Counted from the stretch's first letter, positions 8,084 to 17,125 are shown. The stretch is DNA of 53,475 bases from Chitinophagaceae bacterium (GCA_016786885.1 JAEUVO010000026.1:1-53475); one strand, 5' to 3'. Notes: generated by a model not told the origin, from the letters alone. Made by a program: numbers and translations.

Positions 8084-9232
8084 ATGAATATCGGGTTTGA
8101 TGCAAAAAGAGCTTTTCACAATGGTACCGGCCTCGGACATTACAGCCGTACTCTTATCCGGTCTTTATCTGAGTATTACCCGGAACACCAATACTACCTC
8201 TTCAATCCTAAGCCATCTGCTGATTTTGAACTGAAAGGGGATAACCTGCATGAAATTTTGCCTGCCGGGTTATTGAATACACTATTTCGTTCTGCCTGGA
8301 GAAGCAGTTGGGTAAAAAGAGACCTGCAACGACTGAAGATTGATCTGTATCACGGATTAAGTCATGAGATACCGGTGGGCATCCATAAAACAGGAATCAG
8401 GTCAGTGGTTACTATTCATGACCTTATTCATGAACGATACCCGGAGCAATACAATGCCATCGATGTAAAAATTTACAGTAAAAAATTCCGGTATGCCTGT
8501 GAACATGCTGACAAAGTGATCGCCATAAGCGAACAAACCAGGAGAGATATAATAGAATTTTACAACACACCGAAAGAAAAGATCACAGTTTGTTACCAAA
8601 GTTGTAATCCAGCTTTTGGTAACAAAGTAAGTGAAGAGGAAAAGGCTGCAGTGAGAATATATTATTCACTGCCGGATCAATTCTTTCTTTATGTAGGTTC
8701 TGTCATCGAGAGGAAGAACCTGCTTAATATTTGTAAAGCCATGTTCCTGTTGCGCCATGAACTGGACATTCCGTTAGTGGTGATTGGTGACGGAGGAAAG
8801 TATAAACAGCAGGTCAAAGATTTTGTAATGCAGAATGACCTGGAAAGTAAAGTGATCTTTTTATCTGAAAATGAAAAAGCAAGATTATCACAGGCTTTTC
8901 GCTCTGCCACCGTATTCCCGGCCATTTACCAATCGGCCATCGCCATGGTCTATCCTTCTTTCTTTGAAGGATTTGGTATACCCGTACTGGAAGCTTTATG
9001 GAGCCGATTGCCGGTTATCACATCCAATGTTTCCTGTCTGCCGGAAGCAGGAGGGGAGGGAGCTTATTATGTAAACCCGGCAAGTGCAGAAGAAATAGCA
9101 GAGGGAATGAAAAAAATATATGCTGACAAAGTATTGGCAGCTTCCATGATAGAAAAAGGCTGGCAGCATGCGCAAATGTTTACTCAGCGAAAATGTGCAG
9201 ACGCAGTAATGGATGTTTATAAAAGTATATGA
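8084..9232 (+). CDS. GT4-family glycosyltransferase (glycogen/mannosyltransferase fold)
   Basis: A 382-residue GT-B enzyme. The N-terminal domain begins NIGFDAKRAF, with GLGHYSRTL as the acceptor-side glycine loop; VTIHDLIHERYPEQY is typical of this group. The C-terminal domain has LYVGSVIERKN, VVIGDGG and the donor-binding EGFGIPVLEAL (E-x7-E) motif. Such enzymes transfer a sugar from a nucleotide donor, most often mannose, to a glycan or lipid; the acceptor here is unknown. The last codon overlaps the next gene by ATGA, so the two are translationally coupled, although their functions are not obviously related. Confidence 0.88.
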   Translation: MNIGFDAKRAFHNGTGLGHYSRTLIRSLSEYYPEHQYYLFNPKPSADFELKGDNLHEILPAGLLNTLFRSAWRSSWVKRDLQRLKIDLYHGLSHEIPVGIHKTGIRSVVTIHDLIHERYPEQYNAIDVKIYSKKFRYACEHADKVIAISEQTRRDIIEFYNTPKEKITVCYQSCNPAFGNKVSEEEKAAVRIYYSLPDQFFLYVGSVIERKNLLNICKAMFLLRHELDIPLVVIGDGGKYKQQVKDFVMQNDLESKVIFLSENEKARLSQAFRSATVFPAIYQSAIAMVYPSFFEGFGIPVLEALWSRLPVITSNVSCLPEAGGEGAYYVNPASAEEIAEGMKKIYADKVLAASMIEKGWQHAQMFTQRKCADAVMDVYKSI

Positions 9233-9798
9233 TAGATTTTGAAAAAGATATTGAGCAATGTTTGCAGGTACTGAAAAACGGTGGCTTGATCCTGTATCCT
9301 ACTGACACAGTATGGGGAATAGGCTGTGATGCTACCAATGAAAAAGCAGTGGAGAAAGTGTACCGGTTAAAAAAACGTTCCGATGAAAAAGCAATGATCG
9401 TTTTGGCAGCGGATGAAAGAGAAGTACTGCAGCATGTGGCCGCTGCCGATCTCAGTGTATTTGATTACCTGCAGGAGGCAAAAAAACCAACAACTGTTAT
9501 CTATGAGGGAGCTATCGGCCTTGCTGATAACCTTATCGGTGAGGACGGAAGCATTGCCATCCGGATATGTGAAGAACCTTTTTGCAAACACCTGATCAAA
9601 CGTTTCAGGAAACCTATTGTGTCCACGTCGGCCAATATCTCCGGGGAACCGACTGCAAAAATATTTTCAGCGATCAGTGAAGAAATAAAAAAAGCTGTTG
9701 ACTATATCGTTCAATACCGGCAGGATGATACAAAGCTTGCCGAACCTTCTGCTGTGATCAAATGGGAGAACGGGAAGATCATTGTAGTAAGGGATTAA
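9229..9798 (+). CDS. L-threonylcarbamoyladenylate synthase (TsaC/Sua5/YrdC family)
   Basis: A 189-residue YrdC-domain protein. It makes threonylcarbamoyl-AMP from threonine, bicarbonate and ATP, the first step of t6A37 modification of ANN-decoding tRNAs. Visible signatures are YPTDTVWGIGCDATNEKAVEKVYRLKKR near the N-terminus and PIVSTSANISGEPT with SAVIKW near the C-terminus. It lacks the extra C-terminal Sua5 domain, so it is the short TsaC-like form. The start overlaps the glycosyltransferase stop by four bases (ATGA). Confidence 0.93.
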   Translation: MIDFEKDIEQCLQVLKNGGLILYPTDTVWGIGCDATNEKAVEKVYRLKKRSDEKAMIVLAADEREVLQHVAAADLSVFDYLQEAKKPTTVIYEGAIGLADNLIGEDGSIAIRICEEPFCKHLIKRFRKPIVSTSANISGEPTAKIFSAISEEIKKAVDYIVQYRQDDTKLAEPSAVIKWENGKIIVVRD

Positions 9799-9816
9799 CT
9801 GCTATAGCCATATTTT

Positions 9817-11697
9817 TTATTCATCATCAGCCAGCCGGCTTAATAACAGTCCTGTCTTTTCACTTTTCACCCCATTATCTTCTAATATCTTTTCTATTTC
9901 TTTTATGAAATAGCTGGCTGATTCTTTATTAAGGGAAAAATTTACAGCAGATGGTTTTTTGTATTGTTCATAAAGTTGTGCCGCCATGCTTTCCAGCAAT
10001 GATAAGGCTTTATCTTTCTGGCCTGTTTTGAGAAGTACTGTGCTGATATTGAGTGTGGCAAATGGGAGCAGAGTGCCGGGATTGTCAAAAAAGCTCACCG
10101 CCTTCATTGCCCATTTTCCTGCCGTTTCTTTCATCCCTTTCGCAAGATAATGGTCAGCAACAGTTGCATAGAGGTCCATGATGGCTGCATCAAAATTATT
10201 GGCTGCCGTAATAGTTGATTTGTAGAAAGAGAAAGTGGGTACAAGATTTTTGTCGAGGAATTCTTCAGTCTTTTGCACGGATATATCAGAAGGCACTGTT
10301 GTGTTCTCCGTCAGTGGCAGTAAACGGTATAGCAGCCCTTCCTGTTGTAAGCTTGCCGTAAACAGATCCTGTTTTGCCGTGAAATATATGGGTCTTGTAT
10401 AGATATTAGTATTGATAATATCAAGCATGATGATATCATTGGTGAGTACATAATCTTCCAGGTTACATTGGATCGTATTGCCCAGGCCGGGCTGATTACT
10501 CATTTTGCTGAACCGGGCCGGGTCTGTTTGCAAAATGATCTTTTTGCAGGGATAGGTAGCATTGAAAGATACATCATTGTCACTGGGGTATTTATTTTCC
10601 TGTATTATTTTGATGAAATCACCCATTGACATTGTCTCAATTTCTTCTTCACCGGTTTTTGCCCGGAAAGAGGAATACTCAAATAATTTATTGGCAAATG
10701 TTTTAGTTGTTGTGGAAAAGGGCAGTTTATTTTCTGTTTTAAAAAGATGTAACCAGGGAACAAAACCTATCAGGCTCAGGTTAATGACGATCACATCTTC
10801 CCGGTAGTGCTGTTTTCGTTGTGCGTACCACAGCGGGTACGTATCGTTATCGCCAAAAGTAAAAAGGATTGCATTGGGTTCACAGCCGGAAAGATAGTTT
10901 TTGGCCAATGCCATTATCGTTTCATCCTGCGGTATCTGGTCAAGGTATTCGTTAGCTAATTGGTTGTTCCGGCACATCAGCATTTGCATATAACCATGCA
11001 TGGTCTCGTTGAAAACTTTCATGCCTGAATTCCCAACAAGTGTTATATATGCGGGATCAACAGCCTGCAGCCGTTTAAAAGTGGCGATCGATTTGTCAAG
11101 GTATTTTTTTACCATGGCAATTCTTGCCGGTGAAGGTATTTCCAGACCTCCCAGGGGTCGTTGTAATGAATCATTACCATCATCTGCTCCTCCCTGCTGG
11201 TACCATAAATATTTGGTGGAATACGAAGAGTAAGCCCGGGCCAGCCCTTCCAGTAATGTATCGGCAGTACCGGTATATGTTCCAAAATCACGGATCATAT
11301 CCGCAGCCCATGCATTATAACCGAAATACCGGCATCTTTCATAACCATAGTTATTGAACGAGACATTAGCGCCAAGATATTCATCTATCTTCCCTTGTGC
11401 CGTTTCTTCATTAGCCTCATGCATGTGTGTAAGTGGCCTGTATTTATTATCTGTAGCCGACCAGAACAATTGTTCACTTTTTATACTGTCGTTCTTCGCC
11501 CTGTCAACAATATCAACATACCACCCGTCTTTTCTTTTAGCAAACAGGATCCATTCTATATAATCTTCCGGCTCAAAACTGTATTGATGGAAGAATTTTT
11601 TCAGTATTTCCGGGTAAGAGGGAAAAGGTGCCTGGCCGTAAAAAACAAAAGGAATGAGCAGGAAGGCTAGGAGCATATAACGGCATTTATTGAACAT
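9817..11697 (-). CDS. Exported protein with a DUF2723-like GDNDT motif and TPR-like C-terminus
   Basis: A 626-residue protein with a signal peptide (MFNKCRYMLLAFLLIPFVFYGQ) and no later membrane segments. Around residues 275-305 it reads ILFTFGDNDTYPLWYAQ followed by VIVINLSL. This strongly recalls the soluble C-terminal part of DUF2723 proteins (the TMEM260-like protein O-mannosyltransferase group), where FTNGDNDTFPLWY is a hallmark. The multi-helix membrane half is missing, so this would be the soluble domain alone. The last 130 residues look like TPR helices (ATVADHYLAKGMKETAGKWAMKA). Periplasmic or surface location is likely. It is convergent with the preceding gene and has no operon partner. 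Function unknown. Confidence 0.6.
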   Translation of the reverse strand: MFNKCRYMLLAFLLIPFVFYGQAPFPSYPEILKKFFHQYSFEPEDYIEWILFAKRKDGWYVDIVDRAKNDSIKSEQLFWSATDNKYRPLTHMHEANEETAQGKIDEYLGANVSFNNYGYERCRYFGYNAWAADMIRDFGTYTGTADTLLEGLARAYSSYSTKYLWYQQGGADDGNDSLQRPLGGLEIPSPARIAMVKKYLDKSIATFKRLQAVDPAYITLVGNSGMKVFNETMHGYMQMLMCRNNQLANEYLDQIPQDETIMALAKNYLSGCEPNAILFTFGDNDTYPLWYAQRKQHYREDVIVINLSLIGFVPWLHLFKTENKLPFSTTTKTFANKLFEYSSFRAKTGEEEIETMSMGDFIKIIQENKYPSDNDVSFNATYPCKKIILQTDPARFSKMSNQPGLGNTIQCNLEDYVLTNDIIMLDIINTNIYTRPIYFTAKQDLFTASLQQEGLLYRLLPLTENTTVPSDISVQKTEEFLDKNLVPTFSFYKSTITAANNFDAAIMDLYATVADHYLAKGMKETAGKWAMKAVSFFDNPGTLLPFATLNISTVLLKTGQKDKALSLLESMAAQLYEQYKKPSAVNFSLNKESASYFIKEIEKILEDNGVKSEKTGLLLSRLADDE

Positions 11698-11750
11698 GAT
11701 GCTGGTATTTTAATTGAAAGTACAAAAACAATTGTTTTACCCGCAAGCCA

Positions 11751-11758
11751 TAACTTTG
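11751..11758 (+). promoter_or_regulatory. -7 promoter box (TAACTTTG) directly before cca
   Basis: Perfect TAnnTTTG with a TTG at 11732-11734, 16 bases upstream, close to the -33/-7 spacing known for Bacteroidota. The box ends 7 bases before the ATG, so transcription should begin at or next to the start codon. Confidence 0.6.
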
Positions 11759-11765
11759 GCGCTTT

Positions 11766-13190
11766 ATGGATATACGCTGCACAAAAACAGAACTGTTGCT
11801 GCTAGGCAAAGTAGCCAAAGCTGCAGAAAAACTAGGGGTGGAAACCTACCTCATAGGCGGCTTTGTGCGGGATAAGCTGCTGGACAGGGAAACTAAGGAT
11901 GCGGATTTTGTTTGTGTGGGTGATGCGATTGAACTGGCAAAAGAAACGGCAAAACAATTTACCCCCGTGCCGCAGGTTGATTATTTTAAAAATTTTGGTA
12001 CTGCACATTGTAAGGTAGACGGTGATTTCGATATCGAATTTGTCGGTGCCAGAAAGGAAAGTTATCATATCGATTCCCGCAAACCGGAAGTGGAACCCGG
12101 AACAATTGAAGATGACCAGAACCGGAGGGACTTTACTATAAATGCGCTGGCAATTAGTCTGAACAAAGAAAACTATGGTCAGCTGATCGATCCATTTAAT
12201 GGGGTAAAGGACCTGGAAGATAAGATCATCCGTACACCATTAGCGCCTGCTCAAACTTTCAGTGATGATCCGCTGCGGATGATGCGGGGAATCCGCTTTG
12301 CCACACAATTGGGTTTTACTATTGAAGAAAGAACATGGCGGGGTATCATCGATAATGCTCACCGAATAAAAATAATTTCACAGGAACGTATCACCGATGA
12401 GCTGAATAAGATAGTGGCTGCTCCCAAACCATCTGTTGGGTTTGATCTATTATATAAAAGTGGTTTGCTGCAATTCATTTTTCCTCAAATGGTGGACCTG
12501 GCCGGTGCTGAGTACAAAGACGGGTTGGGGCATAAGGATAATTTCTATCATACCTTACAGGTATTGGACAACCTTTCTGCCAATTCAAACGATCTCTGGT
12601 TGCGCTGGGCTGCTATTTTGCATGATATTGCCAAACCTGCTACCAAACGTTTTGAAGAAGGGCATGGCTGGACCTTTCACGGGCATGAAGTGGTGGGAGG
12701 GAGAATGGTGCCGAAAATTTTTACCAAACTGAAACTGCCGCTGAATGAAAAAATGCGGTTTGTAAAAAAGATGGTGGAACTGCATCTGCGCCCTATCAGT
12801 CTTACCAAAGAAAATATAACGGATTCAGCCATCCGCCGTTTGTTATTTGATGCCGGTGACGATTTTGATTCGCTGATGTTGCTTTGCAATGCAGATATCA
12901 CTTCTAAGAATAAACAGAAAGTAAAACGTTTTCTCGAAAACTTTCAGTTAGTAAAGAAAAGATGTAAGGAAGTGGAGGAAAAAGATCATGTACGCAACTG
13001 GCAGCCGCCTATTAGCGGTGAACTGATCATGGAAACATTCAGCTTGTCACCTTCAAGACCCGTGGGTATCATAAAAGATGCATTAAAAGATGCTATGCTG
13101 GATGGTATTATCCCCAACACCTACGAAGCTGCTTATGCTTTTATGCTGGAGAAAGCGAAAGAACTGGGTTTACAGCCGGTAAAAAAGTAG
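11766..13190 (+). CDS. cca: CCA tRNA nucleotidyltransferase / poly(A) polymerase family protein with HD domain
   Basis: A 474-residue class II nucleotidyltransferase. The catalytic head has the GG...DxD motif (LIGGFVRDKLL, then KDADFVCVGD near residues 31-58), followed by RRDFTINALAISL and the neck/arm region DPLRMMRGIRFATQLGF. The C-terminal half has an HD domain with ILHDIAKP, as in HD-type CCA enzymes. It adds or repairs the 3' CCA of tRNAs, and the one tRNA gene in this window lacks encoded CCA. The start codon fits the family start and lies 7 bases after a perfect -7 box, suggesting a leaderless message. Poly(A) polymerase activity cannot be excluded from sequence. Confidence 0.9.
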   Translation: MDIRCTKTELLLLGKVAKAAEKLGVETYLIGGFVRDKLLDRETKDADFVCVGDAIELAKETAKQFTPVPQVDYFKNFGTAHCKVDGDFDIEFVGARKESYHIDSRKPEVEPGTIEDDQNRRDFTINALAISLNKENYGQLIDPFNGVKDLEDKIIRTPLAPAQTFSDDPLRMMRGIRFATQLGFTIEERTWRGIIDNAHRIKIISQERITDELNKIVAAPKPSVGFDLLYKSGLLQFIFPQMVDLAGAEYKDGLGHKDNFYHTLQVLDNLSANSNDLWLRWAAILHDIAKPATKRFEEGHGWTFHGHEVVGGRMVPKIFTKLKLPLNEKMRFVKKMVELHLRPISLTKENITDSAIRRLLFDAGDDFDSLMLLCNADITSKNKQKVKRFLENFQLVKKRCKEVEEKDHVRNWQPPISGELIMETFSLSPSRPVGIIKDALKDAMLDGIIPNTYEAAYAFMLEKAKELGLQPVKK

Positions 13191-13331
13191 TGTATCAGAT
13201 TACAATAGAATAATGGCCGCAGAGAGCCACTGAGAAAAGGAGGTGCACAGAGATTTTGGTATTTCTCTTTGGCCTGTCTTCAAAAATCATATACTATAAA
13301 TATCTCTGCTATGGCAATGGTCAATAAGCCT

Positions 13332-13339
13332 TAAATTTG
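13332..13339 (+). promoter_or_regulatory. -7 promoter box (TAAATTTG) abutting the next gene's start
   Basis: Perfect TAnnTTTG ending only 4 bases before the ATG of the pRiA4b-like gene. No TTG at standard spacing is clear. If used, the transcript would be leaderless. Confidence 0.45.
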
Positions 13340-13343
13340 TGGT

Positions 13344-13904
13344 ATGGCAATTTTAAAATTCAGGGTCTATTTCGAAGAAGATGAAAGTGTATACCGGGAT
13401 GTGGTGATACGTCATTCACAAACATTCAAAAACCTGCATGAAGCAATTCTGAAGTCGTACGAATTTGACAGCAAGCACCAGGCAACATTCTTCCGCAGTA
13501 ATGATCACTGGCAGCGTGGCCGGGAGATATCGCTGGAAAAATATGACCAGGAATATAAAGTGGCGCCACTGATCATGGCCGATACGGTTATCAGTTCAGA
13601 AATAAAGATCCCTAACCAGCGGTTTGTTTATCTCTATGATTTTAACCGCAACTGGAATTTCCTGCTGGAGCTGATCAATGTATCCAAAGAAGAGAACCCG
13701 AAGATCAGTTACCCGTCCGTATCAAGAACAGAAGGCATTGCCCCAAGCCAGTATGGTACCAAAGGATTGCTGGGAGAAAAATTTGCTGATATTGAAGAAA
13801 AATATGACCTCACACAGGCCGGTGATGGTTTTGGTGTGAAGGATGATGAAGGAGAAGATGTTAGCCTCGGCGAAGAAGGAGTGGCCGGGGAAGAAGAAGT
13901 GTGA
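13344..13904 (+). CDS. Plasmid pRiA4b ORF-3-like domain protein
   Basis: A 186-residue cytosolic protein. Residues 1-135 resemble the pRiA4b ORF-3 domain (FRVYFEED, VVIRHSQTFKNLHEAIL, FRSNDHWQRGREI, FVYLYDFNRNWNFLLEL); the pattern of an early HxxxF/L, a central acidic strand and a late YxYDFxxxW is typical. The tail is low-complexity and very acidic (DDEGEDVSLGEEG...). The family name comes from a plasmid, but in Bacteroidota the gene is chromosomal, and nothing mobile is nearby. Function unknown; proximity to miaA is the only context. Confidence 0.72.
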   Translation: MAILKFRVYFEEDESVYRDVVIRHSQTFKNLHEAILKSYEFDSKHQATFFRSNDHWQRGREISLEKYDQEYKVAPLIMADTVISSEIKIPNQRFVYLYDFNRNWNFLLELINVSKEENPKISYPSVSRTEGIAPSQYGTKGLLGEKFADIEEKYDLTQAGDGFGVKDDEGEDVSLGEEGVAGEEEV

Positions 13905-13938
13905 TTGTATAATTTTTTTTGTGATAAGAAAATAACTA

Positions 13939-13961
13939 CCCTGGCTTCATGCCGGGGTTTT
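13939..13961 (+). terminator. Rho-independent terminator after the pRiA4b-like gene
   Basis: A 7-base stem with one G-T wobble (CCCTGGC/GCCGGGG), a 5-base loop and TTTT. It ends 10 bases before the miaA start, so it may also act on miaA as an attenuator. Confidence 0.65.
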
Positions 13962-13971
13962 AATTGACAGG

Positions 13972-14883
13972 ATGCCGGTATCAAACAATAAAACAGTTAT
14001 CATCGTTGCAGGCCCGACTGCAGTTGGCAAAACAGCTGTGGCCATACAGCTGGCACTGCATTATAAGACCGAAATTATTTCTGCTGACAGCCGCCAGTGT
14101 TTTAAAGAATTGAATATCGGTGTGGCAAGACCTTTAGTTGAAGAACTGCAACAGGTAAAACATCATTTCATTGCTTCCCACAGCATACAGGAGGAAGTAA
14201 CAGCGGCCACATTTGAAGAATATGCCTTGAAAAAAGTAAATGAATTGTTTCAGCAGCATGATGTGGTGGTAATGGTGGGCGGAACCGGTTTGTACATCAA
14301 AGCATTTTGTGAAGGACTGGATGCCATACCCGCCATTGACCCGGCCATAAGACAACAGGTGATAAAGGGTTTTGAAGAAAAGGGATTATCCTGGCTGCAG
14401 GAACAATTGCGGCAGAAAGATCCTTTATTCCATGAAAAGGGAGAAATGCAAAACCCGCAGCGGATGATGCGGGCACTGGAAGTGGCAGAAGCTACGGGGC
14501 AAAGTATTTTTTCTTTTCGGAAAAAAGAAAAGGTGCAGAGGGATTTCAATATCCTGAAAGCAGGACTGGATATACCAAAGGAACAACTGCACCAGCACAT
14601 ACATACCCGGGTGGATAAGATGATCGCCGCAGGATTAGTTGATGAAGTAAGATCATTAATGCCTTACCGGCAGCTGAATGCTTTGCAAACGGTGGGCTAT
14701 GCTGAGCTGTTTGAATACTTTGATGGAAAAATATCTCTGGAAAAAACCATTGAACAAATAAAGACCAATACCCGCCAGTATGCCAAGCGGCAACTGACCT
14801 GGTTCAGGAAAGATGCCGCCATTCAATGGTTTACCCAACAGCAGGTGGGGGAGATGATTGAATGGATAGAGAGTAGAATATAA
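13972..14883 (+). CDS. miaA: tRNA dimethylallyltransferase
   Basis: A 303-residue enzyme that transfers a dimethylallyl group to N6 of A37 in tRNAs reading UNN codons. The P-loop GPTAVGKT is near the start, SADSRQ follows at the catalytic/substrate site, and VGGTGLYIKA, NPQRMMRALEV and QTVGYAELFEYFDG are standard MiaA blocks; the C-terminus has TRQYAKRQLTWFRKD, which binds tRNA. Full family length. The ATG chosen gives the usual short lead before the P-loop. It follows a hairpin closely, so it may be expressed partly by readthrough. Confidence 0.97.
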   Translation: MPVSNNKTVIIVAGPTAVGKTAVAIQLALHYKTEIISADSRQCFKELNIGVARPLVEELQQVKHHFIASHSIQEEVTAATFEEYALKKVNELFQQHDVVVMVGGTGLYIKAFCEGLDAIPAIDPAIRQQVIKGFEEKGLSWLQEQLRQKDPLFHEKGEMQNPQRMMRALEVAEATGQSIFSFRKKEKVQRDFNILKAGLDIPKEQLHQHIHTRVDKMIAAGLVDEVRSLMPYRQLNALQTVGYAELFEYFDGKISLEKTIEQIKTNTRQYAKRQLTWFRKDAAIQWFTQQQVGEMIEWIESRI

Positions 14884-14917
14884 GAGTTTTCGTATAATGA
14901 TGCTACCTGTAGCTTTT

Positions 14918-15118
14918 CTATGTTGGGCCCAGGCCATCCCTTAATAAGATTGACATACTGATTGCATAAAAGATAACTGATAAGAACAAGGCAAGTAAAA
15001 GCCCGGTTAGTATTCTATAAATTTTTTTTGACTTTCCATACTTCCAGGTAAGCGGAACAGTTATAAATGGAGTTACAAAAATTGCATACCAAAAAATTTG
15101 CCCTATCGTGTCAAGCAT
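14918..15118 (-). CDS. Small two-helix membrane protein
   Basis: A 66-residue protein with two hydrophobic segments (residues 6-24 and 36-56) separated by a basic loop WKYGKSKKIYR, a believable topology with positive residues inside. It lies 40 bases downstream of the GH16 gene in the same direction. Not recognised. Its short length makes it less certain, but the amphipathic layout and lack of an opposing gene favour a real gene. Confidence 0.45.
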   Translation of the reverse strand: MLDTIGQIFWYAIFVTPFITVPLTWKYGKSKKIYRILTGLLLALFLSVIFYAISMSILLRDGLGPT

Positions 15119-15158
15119 ACCATTTTATTCAATTTTAATAAATTCAGTTTACCACACA

Positions 15159-15968
15159 TTAATTTTTATAGATCCGCACCCAGTCTATGTCAAATGAAGC
15201 CGGAAGCATTGAAGTTTTAGGTTGATACCTGTGTCCTTCCAGGCTCAGTATTACATGTCTTGGCATCGTAGAGAAACTAGTATTGGGACAATTCCAGGTG
15301 CAAACCAACCGATCGTCAAAATAAAATCTGAGCTGACCATTTATCCTGGCTAGTCCATATATATGATAGTCTGAACTCATATCTTTTTTATAGTCAAATA
15401 TGTTTCCGTTAAAATCAACATGTTTGTAATTTCCGGTACTATCCTTATCCCAAGTAAATAAATTCATGTGCATTTCATTTTTCTGGAAATACTCAATTAT
15501 GTCTATTTCCGGGTTGGGATTTCTTACAACTTCAGGCCATGACTGAAGCCAGATGGCGCTGCAAACATTTGCCGTATCAGCTAATAATTTAGCCCTGACC
15601 CTTATCAGGCTTGGTTCAGCCGGTAGCTCAAATTTTGATTCAACTGCGCCAATAGTAAATTCTTTGTCTTTAAATTTTTCGCTTTTTGCTGTCAGGTGCA
15701 AATTACCGTTGCTTACCGTGATGTTTTCATTTTTAAATGCAAAGTCCCCGGAAACATCATACCACAGGCCCATTTGCCATTTTGCAGTATCCAGGCTTTT
15801 GGAACTAAACTCGTCTCCGGCGCCCTTTAGTAGTTTCCATGATTTTACATTCAGAATACTATCATGATTTGTGTGTAAGCCTTTTGAGTGTTGGTTTTCT
15901 GCAGCATAAATGTTTAGGCCAAATGAAATAGCCGCAATAAAAAGCAATAAAGTATTGATGACTTTCAT
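15159..15968 (-). CDS. Glycoside hydrolase family 16 protein
   Basis: A 269-residue exported protein with signal peptide MKVINTLLLFIAAISFGLNIYAA. The GH16 catalytic motif EIDIIE is at residues 154-159: Glu154 as nucleophile and Glu159 as acid/base with Asp156 between. IWLQSWPE before it and DIDWVRIYKN at the end are typical of the jelly-roll fold. GH16 enzymes cut beta-1,3/1,4-glucans, agars, carrageenans or related galactans; the exact substrate cannot be read here. No polysaccharide-utilisation genes (SusCD) are adjacent and there is no T9SS tail, so it is probably periplasmic or released by another route. Confidence 0.87.
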   Translation of the reverse strand: MKVINTLLLFIAAISFGLNIYAAENQHSKGLHTNHDSILNVKSWKLLKGAGDEFSSKSLDTAKWQMGLWYDVSGDFAFKNENITVSNGNLHLTAKSEKFKDKEFTIGAVESKFELPAEPSLIRVRAKLLADTANVCSAIWLQSWPEVVRNPNPEIDIIEYFQKNEMHMNLFTWDKDSTGNYKHVDFNGNIFDYKKDMSSDYHIYGLARINGQLRFYFDDRLVCTWNCPNTSFSTMPRHVILSLEGHRYQPKTSMLPASFDIDWVRIYKN

Positions 15969-16063
15969 GTCGTCAAATTAATATTTTTTATGTTTATAAG
16001 ACTGGATGTAACAAATTCATGGAGAAATGAATCTTGGCCGAAATGAATAAATCATAATCATGG

Positions 16064-16960
16064 TTACCACTCTCTCCATTCTTCTGTCAGGTCGGTATTA
16101 TCAGTAATACTAAAACCGGTTAACCGTACAGCCCGGTGAATATAATCCACTAACTCCTCCCTTTCCAGTGTTTCAATAAAACTTTCATGCTTATCGTTCA
16201 GTTTATTGATATTATTTACCACTTTTTTGATAGTTGCATACACGGCATTGGCCTTTAGTTGTTCTGCTGCCGTAGCAAGGTTAGCGGTAAATCCAGCAAG
16301 CAAGGTTTCCGTGTCTTTAATATTCTGAGCTGTAAACATATCATCACCTTCTGCCTTTCTCTTTTTCCATTTTTTAGTAGGGAGTTGGGTATTCAGTTTT
16401 GCTAACTGCTTTGGATCGATTGCATGTATATTCTTATTTTGTTCCTTTAAGGATTTAGCCAGCTGTTTTCTTCTTTTATAACTGAGCTCAAGTGGCTTCA
16501 CCCTCATCCAGATCAGTTTGTCGGTTTTATCAAACGCTGTAAAAATGTAATAAAGATCTGAGTAGAAACCCAGGTAAGGCCCATAGCCTCCTGTACTGGA
16601 ATCTGAAGGCCGGATATTCAATTTTTCTTTTACCGTTTCAGGTTTGTCGCCATAGACAAGGTTCCATGGCAGTGTATAAGGTTGTTTGACAGCATCCTTT
16701 TTCTCACCAAAGTATACTTCTTCCAAAAAGGCTTCTTCATAGCTTTTAGAATAGGCTTTTTGATGCGGCCCGTAATCACAAAAGAAATTGTTCTTTGCCC
16801 TGAAGACAAGCGACAATCTCAATTTTGCTGATTCATAAGTGCGCCAGCACACCAGCATTTTTTCTTTCCGTGAAGGGATATGCAGCTCTTTGAATAACTG
16901 TTTTATCTCCGGGCTTAATTCTGAATAACCAAACAGATTGAAGAGATTTTGTGGGTTCAT
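16064..16960 (-). CDS. Unrecognised cytosolic protein
   Basis: A protein of about 298 residues if it begins at MNPQNLFNLFGYSEL. The open frame runs a further 47 residues upstream, but that part (rich in Asn and Ser, no hydrophobic pattern) looks like translated leader, so I prefer the internal ATG. Features: a hydrophobic/aromatic N-terminal domain with CDYGPHQKAYSKSYEEAFLEEVYFGEK, a central basic stretch YKRRKQLAKSLKEQNKNIH, and a lysine-rich KKWKKRKAEGDD followed by helical heptads to the end. No signal peptide or membrane segment. I do not recognise the family. It lies between the GH16 gene and the AT-rich DinB/PhzF pair. Confidence 0.6.
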   Translation of the reverse strand: MNPQNLFNLFGYSELSPEIKQLFKELHIPSRKEKMLVCWRTYESAKLRLSLVFRAKNNFFCDYGPHQKAYSKSYEEAFLEEVYFGEKKDAVKQPYTLPWNLVYGDKPETVKEKLNIRPSDSSTGGYGPYLGFYSDLYYIFTAFDKTDKLIWMRVKPLELSYKRRKQLAKSLKEQNKNIHAIDPKQLAKLNTQLPTKKWKKRKAEGDDMFTAQNIKDTETLLAGFTANLATAAEQLKANAVYATIKKVVNNINKLNDKHESFIETLEREELVDYIHRAVRLTGFSITDNTDLTEEWREW

Positions 16961-17001
16961 TTGGATAGGTTTAATTAATAAGGACGTTATATTGTTTTTT
17001 T

Positions 17002-17125
17002 CGACGAGTCCCTCTGCCAAGTTATAGTTATATCTGGTCTTATTCGGAAGGAGACTCGCCTGGGGAGAAGATAGTTTTCCGTTGGATATTACACAGTTCA
17101 TGTTGTGTGCTGTTTTTACTCGTCG
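17002..17125. repeat. Inverted repeat CGACGAGT ... ACTCGTCG flanking a leader region
   Basis: Eight-base arms at 17002-17009 and 17118-17125 bracket about 110 bases between the DinB stop and the next gene's preferred start. The right arm overlaps the DinB stop codon. Purpose unknown. Confidence 0.4.

Noticed and set aside
13200..13260. GCAGAGAGCCACTGAGAAAAGG-type string (also near 26335 and 3380) as a mobile repeat
   Set aside because: The copies are short and degenerate, with no ends or target duplications visible; treated as ordinary intergenic filler.
13344..13904. pRiA4b-like gene as evidence of a plasmid or mobile element
   Set aside because: The family name is historical; no integrase, transposase, att site or composition change is present around it.
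14890..14920. GCTACCTGTAGC followed by TTTT as a miaA terminator
   Set aside because: The stem is four bases with a four-base loop and a short T-run, too weak to call.
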